A DNA stretch of 64,000 nucleotides from DASYXZ01 sp035308965. GTDB taxonomy: Bacteria > Acidobacteriota > Terriglobia > UBA7540. The notes beneath the pieces were generated by a model that saw only the letters and a list, made by a program, of their open reading frames with translations, was not told where the DNA came from and ran no database searches. Shown here in pieces: positions 18,818 through 27,380 of the stretch. The stretch lies in contig DATGFN010000043.1 of NCBI GenBank assembly GCA_035308965.1, positions 62,001 through 126,000 of the forward strand, written 5' to 3'. The stretch's first letter is position 1; each line of letters starts with the position of its first letter. The translations under genes and the position numbers were made by a program.

Positions 18818-21238
18818 TTGCTCCAAATCCGGAAGGTTGCCGTCCTGGGCGCCGGGACCATGGGGGCGCGGATCGCCGCACACCTCGCCAATGCTCAAGT
18901 CCCTTGCGTCCTGTTGGACATTGTTCCCCGCCAATTGACGCCGCAGGAAGAATTAAAGGGGCTCACCCTCTCCGATCCCCAGGTTCGAAATCGAATCGCA
19001 CAAGCTGGATTGGACGGGGCTTTGAAATCACGCCCTGCCGCTTTTTTCGTCCCCGAATCGGCGCACATGGTCTCGGTCGGAAACTTCGAGGATCACCTCT
19101 CGCGCCTTAAAGACTGCGACTGGATTATCGAAGCCGTGACCGAAGACCTCGAGGTAAAGCGCGCGCTTCTCCGCCAGGTGGAATTGGTGCGCGCGCCGCA
19201 CGCCCTGGTCAGCTCCAACACTTCGGGCATCTCCATTGCCGGCATCGCGGAGGGCTTTTCCGACGATTTCCGCCGCCATTGGCTGGGCACGCATTTTTTT
19301 AATCCCCCGCGCTACATGAAATTGCTCGAGGTTATCCCCACTCCCGACACCTTGCGCGAGGCCGTGCAAGTGCTGTCGCGCTTTGGCGACATGGTGCTGG
19401 GCAAAGGCGTCGTGGTCGCCAAAGACACACCGAATTTTATCGCCAACCGCATCGGAACGTTTGTGACCATGAACGTCTTCCGCATCATGCAGCAGGACGG
19501 CTACACCATTGAAGAGATCGACGCGCTCACCGGGCCGGCGATGGGATTGCCGAAGTCCGCCACCTTCCGGACTCTCGACATTGTCGGGCTGGACGTGCTG
19601 GTTCACGTGGTTCGAAACCTTGCCCAGTCCCTGCCCAACGACGAGCGGCGAGAGTTGTTTGAGGTTCCCGATTTTGTGACCCGAATGATCGACCGCAAAA
19701 TCCTGGGCGACAAGACGAAGCAGGGTTTTTACAAAAAGGTGAAGAGCGCGGGCGGAGAAAGCGAAGGAAGCGAAATTCAAACCCTCGACCTCGGGACTCT
19801 GGAATACCGCCCCCGCCAGAAAGCCAGGCTTCCAGCTTTGGAAATGGCCCAGAACATCGAGGACCCGCGCCAGCGCATTGCCACGTTGATCCAGTCGAGC
19901 GACCGCGCCGGACAGTTCTACCGGAAGGTCCTGGGCGACGCTTTCCATTATGCCGCCACCCGCATACCAGAAATCTCGGACGACATCGTCTCCGTGGATA
20001 ACGCCATGAAGTGGGGCTTCAACTGGGAGTGCGGACCTTTCGAACTCTTCGACGCCGTGGGCGTGAGTTCGATGGCTGAGAAGTGGGAGAAAGAGAATCG
20101 CCCGGTCCCGCCTCTGGTGGAAAAACTATTGGCCACAGGCAAGAAGACTTTTTACGAAATGGCGGACGGCATCACGCGTTATTTCGATTTTGCCGGCAGC
20201 AACTACAAGACGCTGGAGCCGAACGCGGGCGTTATTCTCCTGCCCTCGCTCAAAGCGGCGGGGCGCGAAGTCAAGAAAAATGCGGGAGCCAGCCTCATCG
20301 ACCTGGGTGACGGCGTGATTTGCCTCGAATTTCATTCCAAGATGAATTCGATTGGCGCCGACACCGTCCAAATGATTCACGCCGGCCTTAAAGCGCTGAA
20401 CGATAATTTTGAGGCGATGGTGATTGGCAATCAGTCGCCGAATTTCTGTGTGGGCGCGAACCTGATGCTGGTGCTGATGGCCATCCAGGAGGGCGAGTGG
20501 GATGATCTGCACCAGGCTGTGCGCGCCTTTCAGAATGCCAACATGGCGCTGAAGTATGCCTCTAAACCCGTGGTCGCCGCGCCCTTCGGCCTGACCCTGG
20601 GCGGCGGGGTTGAGATGTGCCTGCATACCGCCCGCGTTCGCGCCTCGGCGGAGACCTACATGGGATTGGTGGAAGCCGGCGTTGGCATTATCCCTGCTGG
20701 CGGCGGCACCAAGGAGATGCTTGTGCGCGCCATGGACGCCGCGCCGCGCGATGAAGAAACTGATCCCTTTGTGAATGTCAAAGAGGTTTTCTCGAATATC
20801 GGCATGGCCAAGGTTTCCACCAGCGGCGAGGAAGCGCTCAAACTCGGGTACCTCTCAGCGCGCGATTCCATCAGCATGAACCGGAACCGGCAGATTGCGG
20901 ACGCGAAAAAGTTGGCGCTCGATCTGGTGAATCTTGGATACCGTTCGCGCCAACCTCGCGACGATATCCAAGTGCTGGGCCAGGCGGCGTTTGCGAAGAT
21001 GAAACTGGGACTGCACTTGATGCGGCGGGCTGAATACATCTCCGATTACGACATGGTGGTGGCCACCCACCTGGCCAAAGTTCTTTCCGGCGGCGGAGAG
21101 TTTTCGTCCCCTCAGCGCGTCTCCGAACAGTACTTGCTGGACCTGGAGCGCGAAGCATTCGTCAGCCTGTGCGGACAGAAGAAAACCGTCGAGCGGATGC
21201 AATACATGCTGAAGAAAGGAAAACCGTTGAGGAATTAG
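18818..21238 (+). CDS. fadN: 3-hydroxyacyl-CoA dehydrogenase / enoyl-CoA hydratase, FadN type
   Basis: Bifunctional beta-oxidation enzyme: hydrates enoyl-CoA and oxidises the 3-hydroxyacyl-CoA with NAD. The dehydrogenase is N-terminal, with the dinucleotide fold GAGTMG at 11-16 and SSNTSGISI and HFFNPPRYMKLLEVI blocks. The crotonase-like domain is C-terminal (about 490-700) with KPVVAAPFGLTLGGGVEM and a second oxyanion Gly stretch. This order, opposite to E. coli FadB, and the length of 806 aa match Bacillus FadN. Start is TTG at 18818, supported by AGGGGG 5 nt upstream; the ATG at 18802 is out of frame. First gene of a plus-strand run ending with fadE. Confidence 0.93.
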   Translation: MLQIRKVAVLGAGTMGARIAAHLANAQVPCVLLDIVPRQLTPQEELKGLTLSDPQVRNRIAQAGLDGALKSRPAAFFVPESAHMVSVGNFEDHLSRLKDCDWIIEAVTEDLEVKRALLRQVELVRAPHALVSSNTSGISIAGIAEGFSDDFRRHWLGTHFFNPPRYMKLLEVIPTPDTLREAVQVLSRFGDMVLGKGVVVAKDTPNFIANRIGTFVTMNVFRIMQQDGYTIEEIDALTGPAMGLPKSATFRTLDIVGLDVLVHVVRNLAQSLPNDERRELFEVPDFVTRMIDRKILGDKTKQGFYKKVKSAGGESEGSEIQTLDLGTLEYRPRQKARLPALEMAQNIEDPRQRIATLIQSSDRAGQFYRKVLGDAFHYAATRIPEISDDIVSVDNAMKWGFNWECGPFELFDAVGVSSMAEKWEKENRPVPPLVEKLLATGKKTFYEMADGITRYFDFAGSNYKTLEPNAGVILLPSLKAAGREVKKNAGASLIDLGDGVICLEFHSKMNSIGADTVQMIHAGLKALNDNFEAMVIGNQSPNFCVGANLMLVLMAIQEGEWDDLHQAVRAFQNANMALKYASKPVVAAPFGLTLGGGVEMCLHTARVRASAETYMGLVEAGVGIIPAGGGTKEMLVRAMDAAPRDEETDPFVNVKEVFSNIGMAKVSTSGEEALKLGYLSARDSISMNRNRQIADAKKLALDLVNLGYRSRQPRDDIQVLGQAAFAKMKLGLHLMRRAEYISDYDMVVATHLAKVLSGGGEFSSPQRVSEQYLLDLEREAFVSLCGQKKTVERMQYMLKKGKPLRN

Positions 21239-21249
21239 GAGGATTGGTG

Positions 21250-22098
21250 ATGCCTTCATTCAAAATTTGGCCCAGATCGCTCATCCATTGTTTGGCCATT
21301 TTGCTTATTTGCGGCACAGTGGCGCAATGCGAACTCCAGAAAGATATTGAGTACGGCCGAGCCGGAGACGTCATCCTTAAACTGGACGCGAGCGTGCCTG
21401 AAGGTGCGGGTCCATTCCCAGCAGTGATCATTGTTCACGGCGGAGGATTCACGGGTGGCAACAAACAGATGTACGTGACCCATATGTTCGATCCTCTAAC
21501 GCAAGCCCAATTCGTCTGGTTCAGCATAGACTATCGTTTGGCGCCCCAATACAAATTTCCCGCCGCAGTCGAAGACGTGGATCGCGCCATCGAATTCGTG
21601 AAATCCCACGCGGCGCAGTTCAAAGTTGACCCGCGCCGTATTGCGCTACTCGGCGAATCGGCGGGCGGGTACATGGTTTCCTATGTAGGGACCCAAAACG
21701 AAGAGAAGTGGCACGTAGCCGCCGTCGTTTCTTTCTATGGACCACACAACTTAACCGGCGAATACGAGATGCGCACGCACGCAGGGGTTAAACCAAGCGC
21801 TCTGACCGCCTTCCTAGGCATTACCACTTTCGATGGCAATGCCTTCGCCCTGTTGAAAAAGAACTCCCCCATTAACCTAGTGCGGAAAGGAATGCCGCCC
21901 TATCTGTTGGTGCATGGCTCAAAAGATACCGTCGTCGATTACCAACAATCAGTGGATATGTGCGCCCGCCTGAAGGAAGCGGGCAATGCCTGCGAACTCT
22001 ACACCGTGGAAGGCGGCAAACACGGAATGGACAACTGGGAAGATACGCCCGCCTACAAACAAAAAGTAGTGGAATGGCTGCAAGAGACGTTGCATTAA
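21250..22098 (+). CDS. exported alpha/beta hydrolase, esterase/lipase HSL-like (282 aa)
   Basis: Carboxylesterase-like hydrolase. Visible are the oxyanion HGGGF motif (H63), the nucleophile in GESAGG (S137), a likely acid in GSKDTVVDY and the catalytic His in GGKHGMDNW. The N-terminus is a hydrophobic signal (about 8-27) ending near VAQC, which could be a lipobox. Start at ATG 21250 because AGGAGG lies 7 nt upstream. Only 11 bp separate it from fadN, so the two are probably co-transcribed. Substrate unknown; a short-chain ester feeding the beta-oxidation pathway is speculation. Confidence 0.88.
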   Translation: MPSFKIWPRSLIHCLAILLICGTVAQCELQKDIEYGRAGDVILKLDASVPEGAGPFPAVIIVHGGGFTGGNKQMYVTHMFDPLTQAQFVWFSIDYRLAPQYKFPAAVEDVDRAIEFVKSHAAQFKVDPRRIALLGESAGGYMVSYVGTQNEEKWHVAAVVSFYGPHNLTGEYEMRTHAGVKPSALTAFLGITTFDGNAFALLKKNSPINLVRKGMPPYLLVHGSKDTVVDYQQSVDMCARLKEAGNACELYTVEGGKHGMDNWEDTPAYKQKVVEWLQETLH

Positions 22099-22300
22099 AT
22101 ACAGCGAGTGCGCAACTTACCGAAACAATATCCACTTGGAGGAACGACATGGGCACGCCGATGATGAGGCATGGTGCATCAAATATAGAGGTCTGATGCA
22201 CAAGGGCGGAGGTGGAAGTGGACGTCACCGTGGTTGAGGACAGTCGGGATTGAGGATAGACTTGATTGCGGCGCAACTTTTGATGATCCGGGAGGGTAGC

Positions 22301-22954
22301 GTGGCGAAAAGGATTTCAATATATCTTGCCGCCTTCATTCTTACATTCTCCGCCAGCATCATCCTGGCCTCCAGCAATTCTCCCAAGCCTGACAACACGC
22401 ATTGGGAAATTCAAGGCGACCTGACAGAAACTTGCAGTTGCGCTGTCCCTTGCACCTGTAACTTTGGAGGAGGCCCTTCACCAAAGCATTACTGCCACAC
22501 CATGTTTTCCCTGGCCATCGAAAGCGGGCATTACGGCGATACTAAACTGGACGGCCTCCACCTGGCAGGCGTTCACGGAAACAAGAGCAAGGTCTGGTAC
22601 ATCGATTCGACCGCCACTCCCGAACAGGCCACCGCTCTGCGAGCCATCGCAGATCACATGCTCAAGTCCGAACACGTGGAGACGGCAGCCATCACTCAAA
22701 AGGTGGATGACAAGAGCAATTTGCTGAAGATTGGCGATAAAGGGAGATTCGAGGCTGACTACATTATGGGCCTCGACAAGCAGACCCCGGTAGTGGTGGA
22801 GAACAACACCACTTGGAATGTCAAGCGCTCCATCAAAGGCAAGTCAAAGTACGTGCAGTACAAAGACGAGTTTGGGAATAAGCTGGACTTTAAGGGGACC
22901 AATTCCAATCAGGGCAAATTCGATTGGACTGACCTGACGGAAAAGTACTTTTAA
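22301..22954 (+). CDS. secreted DUF1326-type cysteine-motif protein (217 aa)
   Basis: Contains the DUF1326 signature ETCSCAVPCTCNF after WEIQGDLT, followed by HYCHTMFSLAIESGHYG and LDGLHLAGV, as in the family. DUF1326 proteins are of unknown function; the Cys cluster suggests metal or redox chemistry. Unlike many members it has an N-terminal signal/membrane segment (ISIYLAAFILTFSASIILA). GTG at 22301 chosen because GGAGGG lies four nt upstream; ATG at 22250 adds 17 residues before the signal. It lies between the esterase and fadA on the same strand. Confidence 0.8.
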   Translation: MAKRISIYLAAFILTFSASIILASSNSPKPDNTHWEIQGDLTETCSCAVPCTCNFGGGPSPKHYCHTMFSLAIESGHYGDTKLDGLHLAGVHGNKSKVWYIDSTATPEQATALRAIADHMLKSEHVETAAITQKVDDKSNLLKIGDKGRFEADYIMGLDKQTPVVVENNTTWNVKRSIKGKSKYVQYKDEFGNKLDFKGTNSNQGKFDWTDLTEKYF

Positions 22955-22956
22955 CG

Positions 22957-23010
22957 GAAAAACAGAAACTGGAAACTCGAAACTGGAAATTTGAGATTTG
23001 TATTCGGAGA
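22957..23010. repeat. word-array repeat upstream of fadA
   Basis: Words of the type AAACTGGAAACTCGAAACTGG followed by AAATTTGAGATTTG. Member of the dispersed array family. Confidence 0.6.
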
Positions 23011-23049
23011 GCGCGGTGATTTGCGCAGAGTAGTAAGCGGGAGGGATAA

Positions 23050-24234
23050 ATGAAGGAAGCGGTGATAGTTTCCGTCGCGCGGACTGCCGTGGGCAAGGCT
23101 CCCAGGGGAACGCTCCGCAACACCCGGCCCGACGATATGGCCGCCGCGGTCTTTCAGGAGATCATTCGCCGTGTTCCCGGGCTCGACGCCAAAGAAATCG
23201 AAGATGTGATCCTGGGCTGCGCCATGCCCGAAGCCCAACAGGGAAACAACATGGCGCGCGTCGCGTCGCTTCGCGCCGGGCTGCCGGTCTCATGCTCGGC
23301 AATGACCATCAACCGGTTTTGCTCCTCCGGTTTGCAGTCCATCGCGCTCGGATCGGAACGCATCATGGCGGGCTTTGCCGACGTTATAGTGGCCGGCGGG
23401 GCGGAGTCCATGAGCATGATCCCGATGGGCGGCTACCATTTTTCGCCCAACCCCTACTTGATGGACCATTACCCGGATTCCTATCTGAGCATGGGCTTGA
23501 CGGCGGAGAACCTGGCCCGCAAACACCAGATCACGCGCGAGGAGGCGGATGCATTTTCTCTCCGCAGCCACCAGCGTGCTATGGCCGCAATCGCGGAAGG
23601 AAAATTCAAGAATGAAATCGTGCCGCTTGAAGTTGTCGAGGTGAGCGCCAACGGGAACGGCAAGCCGAATACGCGCAAGTTTGTGTTCGGAACCGACGAA
23701 GGCCCGCGGCGCGACACTTCGCTTGAAGTCCTGGGCAAACTCAAGCCGGCATTCCATGCTCATGGCACGGTGACGGCGGGAAATTCATCCCAAATGAGCG
23801 ATGGCGCGGCGGCCGCCGTGGTGATGTCCATGGAAAGGGCGAAGGCGCTCAACGCCAACCCCGTGGCCCGATTCGTGAGTTACGCCGCGGCGGGAACGCT
23901 TCCGGAAGAGATGGGCGTGGGCCCGGTCTACGCCATCCCCAAAGCTCTGAAGCTTGCCGGGCTGAAACTCGCAGAAATCGATTTGATCGAATTAAACGAA
24001 GCATTCGCCGCGCAGGCCCTCTCAGTAATCAAGCTGGCGGGACTCGATCCGGAAAAAGTTAATGTGAATGGCGGCGCCATCGCGCTCGGCCATCCGCTGG
24101 GTTGCACCGGAGCCAAGCTCACCGCCACTTTGCTCGGGGAAATGAAGCGGCGTAAATCCCGCTACGGCATGGTGACCATGTGCGTGGGCGGGGGCATGGG
24201 CGCGGCGGGGATTTTTGAGAATTTGCAGTCCTGA
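23050..24234 (+). CDS. fadA: acetyl-CoA acyltransferase (3-ketoacyl-CoA thiolase)
   Basis: Catalyses thiolytic cleavage of 3-ketoacyl-CoA, the last step of beta-oxidation. The nucleophilic cysteine is C91 in NRFCSSGLQS. The C-terminal catalytic blocks are GGAIALGHPLGCTGAK (H348) and MCVGGGMGAAG (C378). The GGAESMSMIP and NSSQMSDGAAA blocks are typical. Length of 394 aa is standard. Start has GGAGGG four nt upstream. In context with FadN and FadE this is a degradative thiolase rather than a biosynthetic acetoacetyl-CoA thiolase. Confidence 0.95.
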   Translation: MKEAVIVSVARTAVGKAPRGTLRNTRPDDMAAAVFQEIIRRVPGLDAKEIEDVILGCAMPEAQQGNNMARVASLRAGLPVSCSAMTINRFCSSGLQSIALGSERIMAGFADVIVAGGAESMSMIPMGGYHFSPNPYLMDHYPDSYLSMGLTAENLARKHQITREEADAFSLRSHQRAMAAIAEGKFKNEIVPLEVVEVSANGNGKPNTRKFVFGTDEGPRRDTSLEVLGKLKPAFHAHGTVTAGNSSQMSDGAAAAVVMSMERAKALNANPVARFVSYAAAGTLPEEMGVGPVYAIPKALKLAGLKLAEIDLIELNEAFAAQALSVIKLAGLDPEKVNVNGGAIALGHPLGCTGAKLTATLLGEMKRRKSRYGMVTMCVGGGMGAAGIFENLQS

Positions 24235-24287
24235 ACTTGCCCATGATAAAAACGCGGTAATTTACCAGCCGGAATCGGGAGGAATCC

Positions 24288-24896
24288 ATGGATGAGGGGA
24301 ATCATCACATCCCCGTAGTCATTATTCAAGGGAGCGTACGCCCGCACAGCTACACCAGCATGGCCGTGGCGCTGGTGGCGGATGAATTTAAGAAGCATCC
24401 GGAATACTCGGTCAAGGTCATTGATCCCGCCGGACTTAACTTGCCCTTTCCGGGCACCAACCCGAATTCTCCCGCCACCCATGCCCTGCAAGCCGACGTC
24501 AAGGCGGCGGCCGGAGTGGTGTTGGCCACACCTGAATACCACGGGACATTTTCGAGCGTGATGAAGCTGGTGATCGAAAACCTGGGCTTTCCTTCGGTCC
24601 TGGCCGGAAAGCCTGTGGCCCTTCTGGGCGTGGCCGCGGGAGCGATCGGGGCCATCAAATCACTCGAACATCTTAGAGGCGTGTGCTCTCATATTGGCAG
24701 TATCGTGTTGCCCCTGCCCGTTTCGATCGCCAACGTGCAAAAGGTTTTCGATTCGGAAGGGCACCCTTTGGATCCCGGGATGGAGAAATACGTGCGCAGC
24801 GTGGCCACAAATTTGATCAACTACCTGCACCACTACGTTTGCCCTGCGCATACCCTGGAGCGCATCCTGAGGGAAGGCGTGCCTGCGGGCAAATGA
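24288..24896 (+). CDS. NADPH-dependent FMN reductase family protein (202 aa)
   Basis: Flavodoxin-like FMN-binding reductase. The phosphate-binding loop is QGSVRPHSYT (about 14-23) and the flavin-contact motif is TPEYHGTFSSVMK; the core GKPVALLGVAAG is also typical. Start has GGGAGG five nt upstream. It lies 53 bp after fadA; its stop overlaps the next small ORF (ATGA). It may supply or recycle reduced flavin for the operon, but that is inference. Confidence 0.88.
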   Translation: MDEGNHHIPVVIIQGSVRPHSYTSMAVALVADEFKKHPEYSVKVIDPAGLNLPFPGTNPNSPATHALQADVKAAAGVVLATPEYHGTFSSVMKLVIENLGFPSVLAGKPVALLGVAAGAIGAIKSLEHLRGVCSHIGSIVLPLPVSIANVQKVFDSEGHPLDPGMEKYVRSVATNLINYLHHYVCPAHTLERILREGVPAGK

Positions 24897-24982
24897 CTGT
24901 AAAACGCGTGGGGAAAGACCTTGTGATTCAAATCACTGCATACGGTGAAACAAAAATCGAGTACCAGTTCGAGGAAACCTAA
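24893..24982 (+). CDS. 29-residue ORF stitched between FMN reductase and fadE
   Basis: Begins with the ATG of an ATGA overlap with the upstream stop and ends in TAATG, sharing its last A with the fadE start. The peptide starts MTVKRVGKDLVIQIT and ends EYQFEET; it is rich in alternating hydrophobic/polar residues (beta-like). Both junctions are typical of translational coupling, which argues for real translation. No family recognised. It may act as a coupling leader for fadE or as a small protein. Confidence 0.5.
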   Translation: MTVKRVGKDLVIQITAYGETKIEYQFEET

Positions 24983-26784
24983 TGGCTACGGCCCCAACCA
25001 CAACTTTGAAAAAGATCAAAGGCGGAAGCTTCTTGATTGAACCGCGCCTGCCGGAGGAAATCTTTACCCCCGAGGATCTCACGGACCAGCACCGCCTGAT
25101 CGCCCAGACCGCGCAGGAATTCGTCGACAACGAAATCATTCCCCGCGTTCAGGAGATGGAAGACAAGAAGCCCGGCGTCTTGCGCGAACTGCTGAAGAAG
25201 GCGGCTGAATTGGGCCTGGGCGCCACCGACGTTCCACAAAAATACGGTGGCCTGGAGCTCGACAAAATCTCAAGCATCATCATCTCCGAAAAAATGGCGC
25301 GCAGTGGCGCCTGGGCGGCCACCATGGGCGCCCAGGCCGGCATCGGAATTCTCCCTATCGCTTTCTTCGGGACGGAGGCGCAGAAAGAAAAGTATGTCCC
25401 CAAACTCGCCAGCGCCGATTGGGTGGGGGCCTACTGTTTGAGCGAGGCCACCTCAGCTTCCGACGCTTTGAATTGCAAAACCAAGGCCGTACTCACCCCG
25501 GATGGCAGGCATTATCTTATGAACGGCACGAAGATGTGGATCACCAACGGCGGCATCGCCGATATCTACATCGTCTTTGCCAAGGTGGATGGGGAAAAAT
25601 TCACCGCCTTCATTGTGGAGCGCGCGTTTCCCGGCGTTTCGCCCGGTGCTGAAGAACATAAGATGGGCATCCGCGGGTCATCCACCACGCCGCTGGTTTT
25701 GGAAAACGTCCAGGTCCCGGTGGAAAACGTTTTGGGTGAGATCGGCAAGGGCCACCAAATTGCTTTCAATATTTTGAATATGGGCCGCCTGAAGCTGGGC
25801 GCCGGCTGTGTGGGTGGTTCGAAATATCTGATTGCCGAGGCGCTGAAGTGGGCGAAGGAGCGCGAGGCCTTTGGTCATAAAATCGCGGACTTCGGCATGA
25901 TCAAAGAAAAACTGGGCGAGATGACGGTCCGCACTTACGCCATTGAAAGTATTTCCTACCGGTCGACGGGATTGATCGATCAAATGCTGGAAGGCGTCGA
26001 ACAGGGCTCGCCGTCGGCGGGCAAACAAATCCTGGAAGCCCTCCAGCAGTACGCCGTGGAGTGTTCTATTCTGAAAGTCATGGGCACGGAAACGCTTCAT
26101 TTTGTCGCCGACGAAACAGTTCAGATTTTCGGCGGCTACGGATTCTCCAGTGATTACGAAATTGAAAAAGGTTACCGCGACCAGCGGGTGAACAGGATTT
26201 TCGAGGGCACCAACGAAATTAATCGCCTGCTGATCACGGACATGTTGATGAAACGCTCGATGAAGGGCGAGTTGGGGCTTTTCGCCGCCGCGCAGAAATT
26301 ATTGGACGACGTTTTGAATATGTCCCCTCCCGAGGAAACCGAAGATGACCGGCCGCTGGCTGAGGAGTCTGCGCTGGTTGAGGGCGCGAAGAAAGTGGCG
26401 CTCCTCGTGGCAGGAAGCGCGGTGCAGAAATACATGACGGCGCTGGCCGACGAGCAGGAAGTCATCGGAGTATTAAGCAATCTGGTGATGGAAGTTTATG
26501 CGATGGAAAGCGTGCTGTTGCGGACGCTTAAGAAACTCTCGAAAAACAGGCCGGAATCGTGCGCCACGGAGTGTGATGCCGCCCGCTGCCATATTTATGA
26601 GGCAGCCGACAGGATGGAATCAGAGGCGCGGAGAGGTCTGGCCCGGATTGCCGAGGGCGACACGCTGCGCGCCCAGTTGGGACTCCTCAAAAGGTTTCTG
26701 CGCCGGACTCCCGCGGATACCATCGAGTTGAAGCGGCGCGTGGCCAATCGGGCGCTGGAACTCAACCACTATCCCTTCGTGTAG
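24982..26784 (+). CDS. fadE: acyl-CoA dehydrogenase, long form
   Basis: FAD enzyme for the first oxidation of acyl-CoA. It has the ACAD N-terminal helical domain (PQKYGGLELDKIS), middle beta domain (YCLSEATSASDA, GTKMWITNGGIAD), C-terminal helical domain and the catalytic Glu at about 408 in RIFEGTNEINR. The additional ~180-residue C-terminal extension and 600-aa length match the VLCAD-like FadE of Bacillus. Start overlaps the preceding small ORF (TAATG). Last gene of the fadN-fadA-fadE run; a REP-like hairpin follows. Confidence 0.95.
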   Translation: MATAPTTTLKKIKGGSFLIEPRLPEEIFTPEDLTDQHRLIAQTAQEFVDNEIIPRVQEMEDKKPGVLRELLKKAAELGLGATDVPQKYGGLELDKISSIIISEKMARSGAWAATMGAQAGIGILPIAFFGTEAQKEKYVPKLASADWVGAYCLSEATSASDALNCKTKAVLTPDGRHYLMNGTKMWITNGGIADIYIVFAKVDGEKFTAFIVERAFPGVSPGAEEHKMGIRGSSTTPLVLENVQVPVENVLGEIGKGHQIAFNILNMGRLKLGAGCVGGSKYLIAEALKWAKEREAFGHKIADFGMIKEKLGEMTVRTYAIESISYRSTGLIDQMLEGVEQGSPSAGKQILEALQQYAVECSILKVMGTETLHFVADETVQIFGGYGFSSDYEIEKGYRDQRVNRIFEGTNEINRLLITDMLMKRSMKGELGLFAAAQKLLDDVLNMSPPEETEDDRPLAEESALVEGAKKVALLVAGSAVQKYMTALADEQEVIGVLSNLVMEVYAMESVLLRTLKKLSKNRPESCATECDAARCHIYEAADRMESEARRGLARIAEGDTLRAQLGLLKRFLRRTPADTIELKRRVANRALELNHYPFV

Positions 26785-26824
26785 CGCGGATTCTTAGGTC
26801 GGCGTTTCAGGAATATGGGAAGAT

Positions 26825-26847
26825 GCCGGCCTGAAGGCCGGCTCTAC
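26825..26847 (-). repeat. REP-like GTAG hairpin between convergent genes
   Basis: On the minus strand GTAGAGCCGGCCTTCAGGCC plus GGC: GTAG head and a GCCGGCCT-TC-AGGCCGGC stem. It sits between the convergent fadE and ACT genes, where it could also end transcription. Confidence 0.7.
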
Positions 26848-26858
26848 ACCCTAGTTGA

Positions 26859-27254
26859 CTACAGCCCCCGCAGCGCCTTGGCGGCGCCAGCCATGTCGGA
26901 AACCCCAATCACCACATCCACTTTCTTCCCGCCTTTGGCCACGGTGGCGTAGGAATAATCCACGTTCACGCGCGCCTGCCCCAATCGCGCGCCAATTTCC
27001 GCGAGCATGCCCGGCTTCTCAGGCACGGTGACGCGCAACACCTCTTCCTCCGTCACGCGGAAGCCGAGATCCTGAAGAATCTTCTTGGCCTTGGCAGGGT
27101 TGCTTACATGCATGCGGATGGGACTTTCACCGCCCGTGCCATACGCCGTATAGGCGGTAATGTTGATTTTGGCTTCTGCAAACGCTTTGGCGATCCGGCC
27201 GATCACCCCCGGCAAGCTGTCGGCCCAAGCGGTAACCTGTTTGACCTTGGCCAT
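26859..27254 (-). CDS. tandem ACT-domain protein (131 aa)
   Basis: Two ACT domains back to back (about 3-66 and 70-130): first DSLPGVIGRIAKAFAEAKIN, second VPEKPGMLAEIGARLGQARVN. ACT domains bind amino acids and regulate metabolism; stand-alone pairs of this size are usually of unknown ligand. Start has AGGAGG seven nt upstream. Likely monocistronic. Confidence 0.85.
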   Translation of the reverse strand: MAKVKQVTAWADSLPGVIGRIAKAFAEAKINITAYTAYGTGGESPIRMHVSNPAKAKKILQDLGFRVTEEEVLRVTVPEKPGMLAEIGARLGQARVNVDYSYATVAKGGKKVDVVIGVSDMAGAAKALRGL

Positions 27255-27380
27255 GTGATGTTCCTCCTGAAACGAGCGTGAAAATTCAATTCAGCCTGAA
27301 GTGCTGTCAAAGGCTCAACGTAAGCGACATAAAATACCCCAACTTGCGCCGGGAGTAAAGGTGGTCACCAAAACCGGCCT

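Noticed and set aside
19028..19948. 306-codon minus-strand frame opposite fadN
   Set aside because: Shadow of a strongly coding GC-rich gene; no start site support or recognisable domain.
22149..22196. 15-codon ORF after GGAGGAACGAC, as a leader peptide
   Set aside because: Good ribosome site, but no attenuator structure or amino-acid bias; could be chance or a gene remnant.
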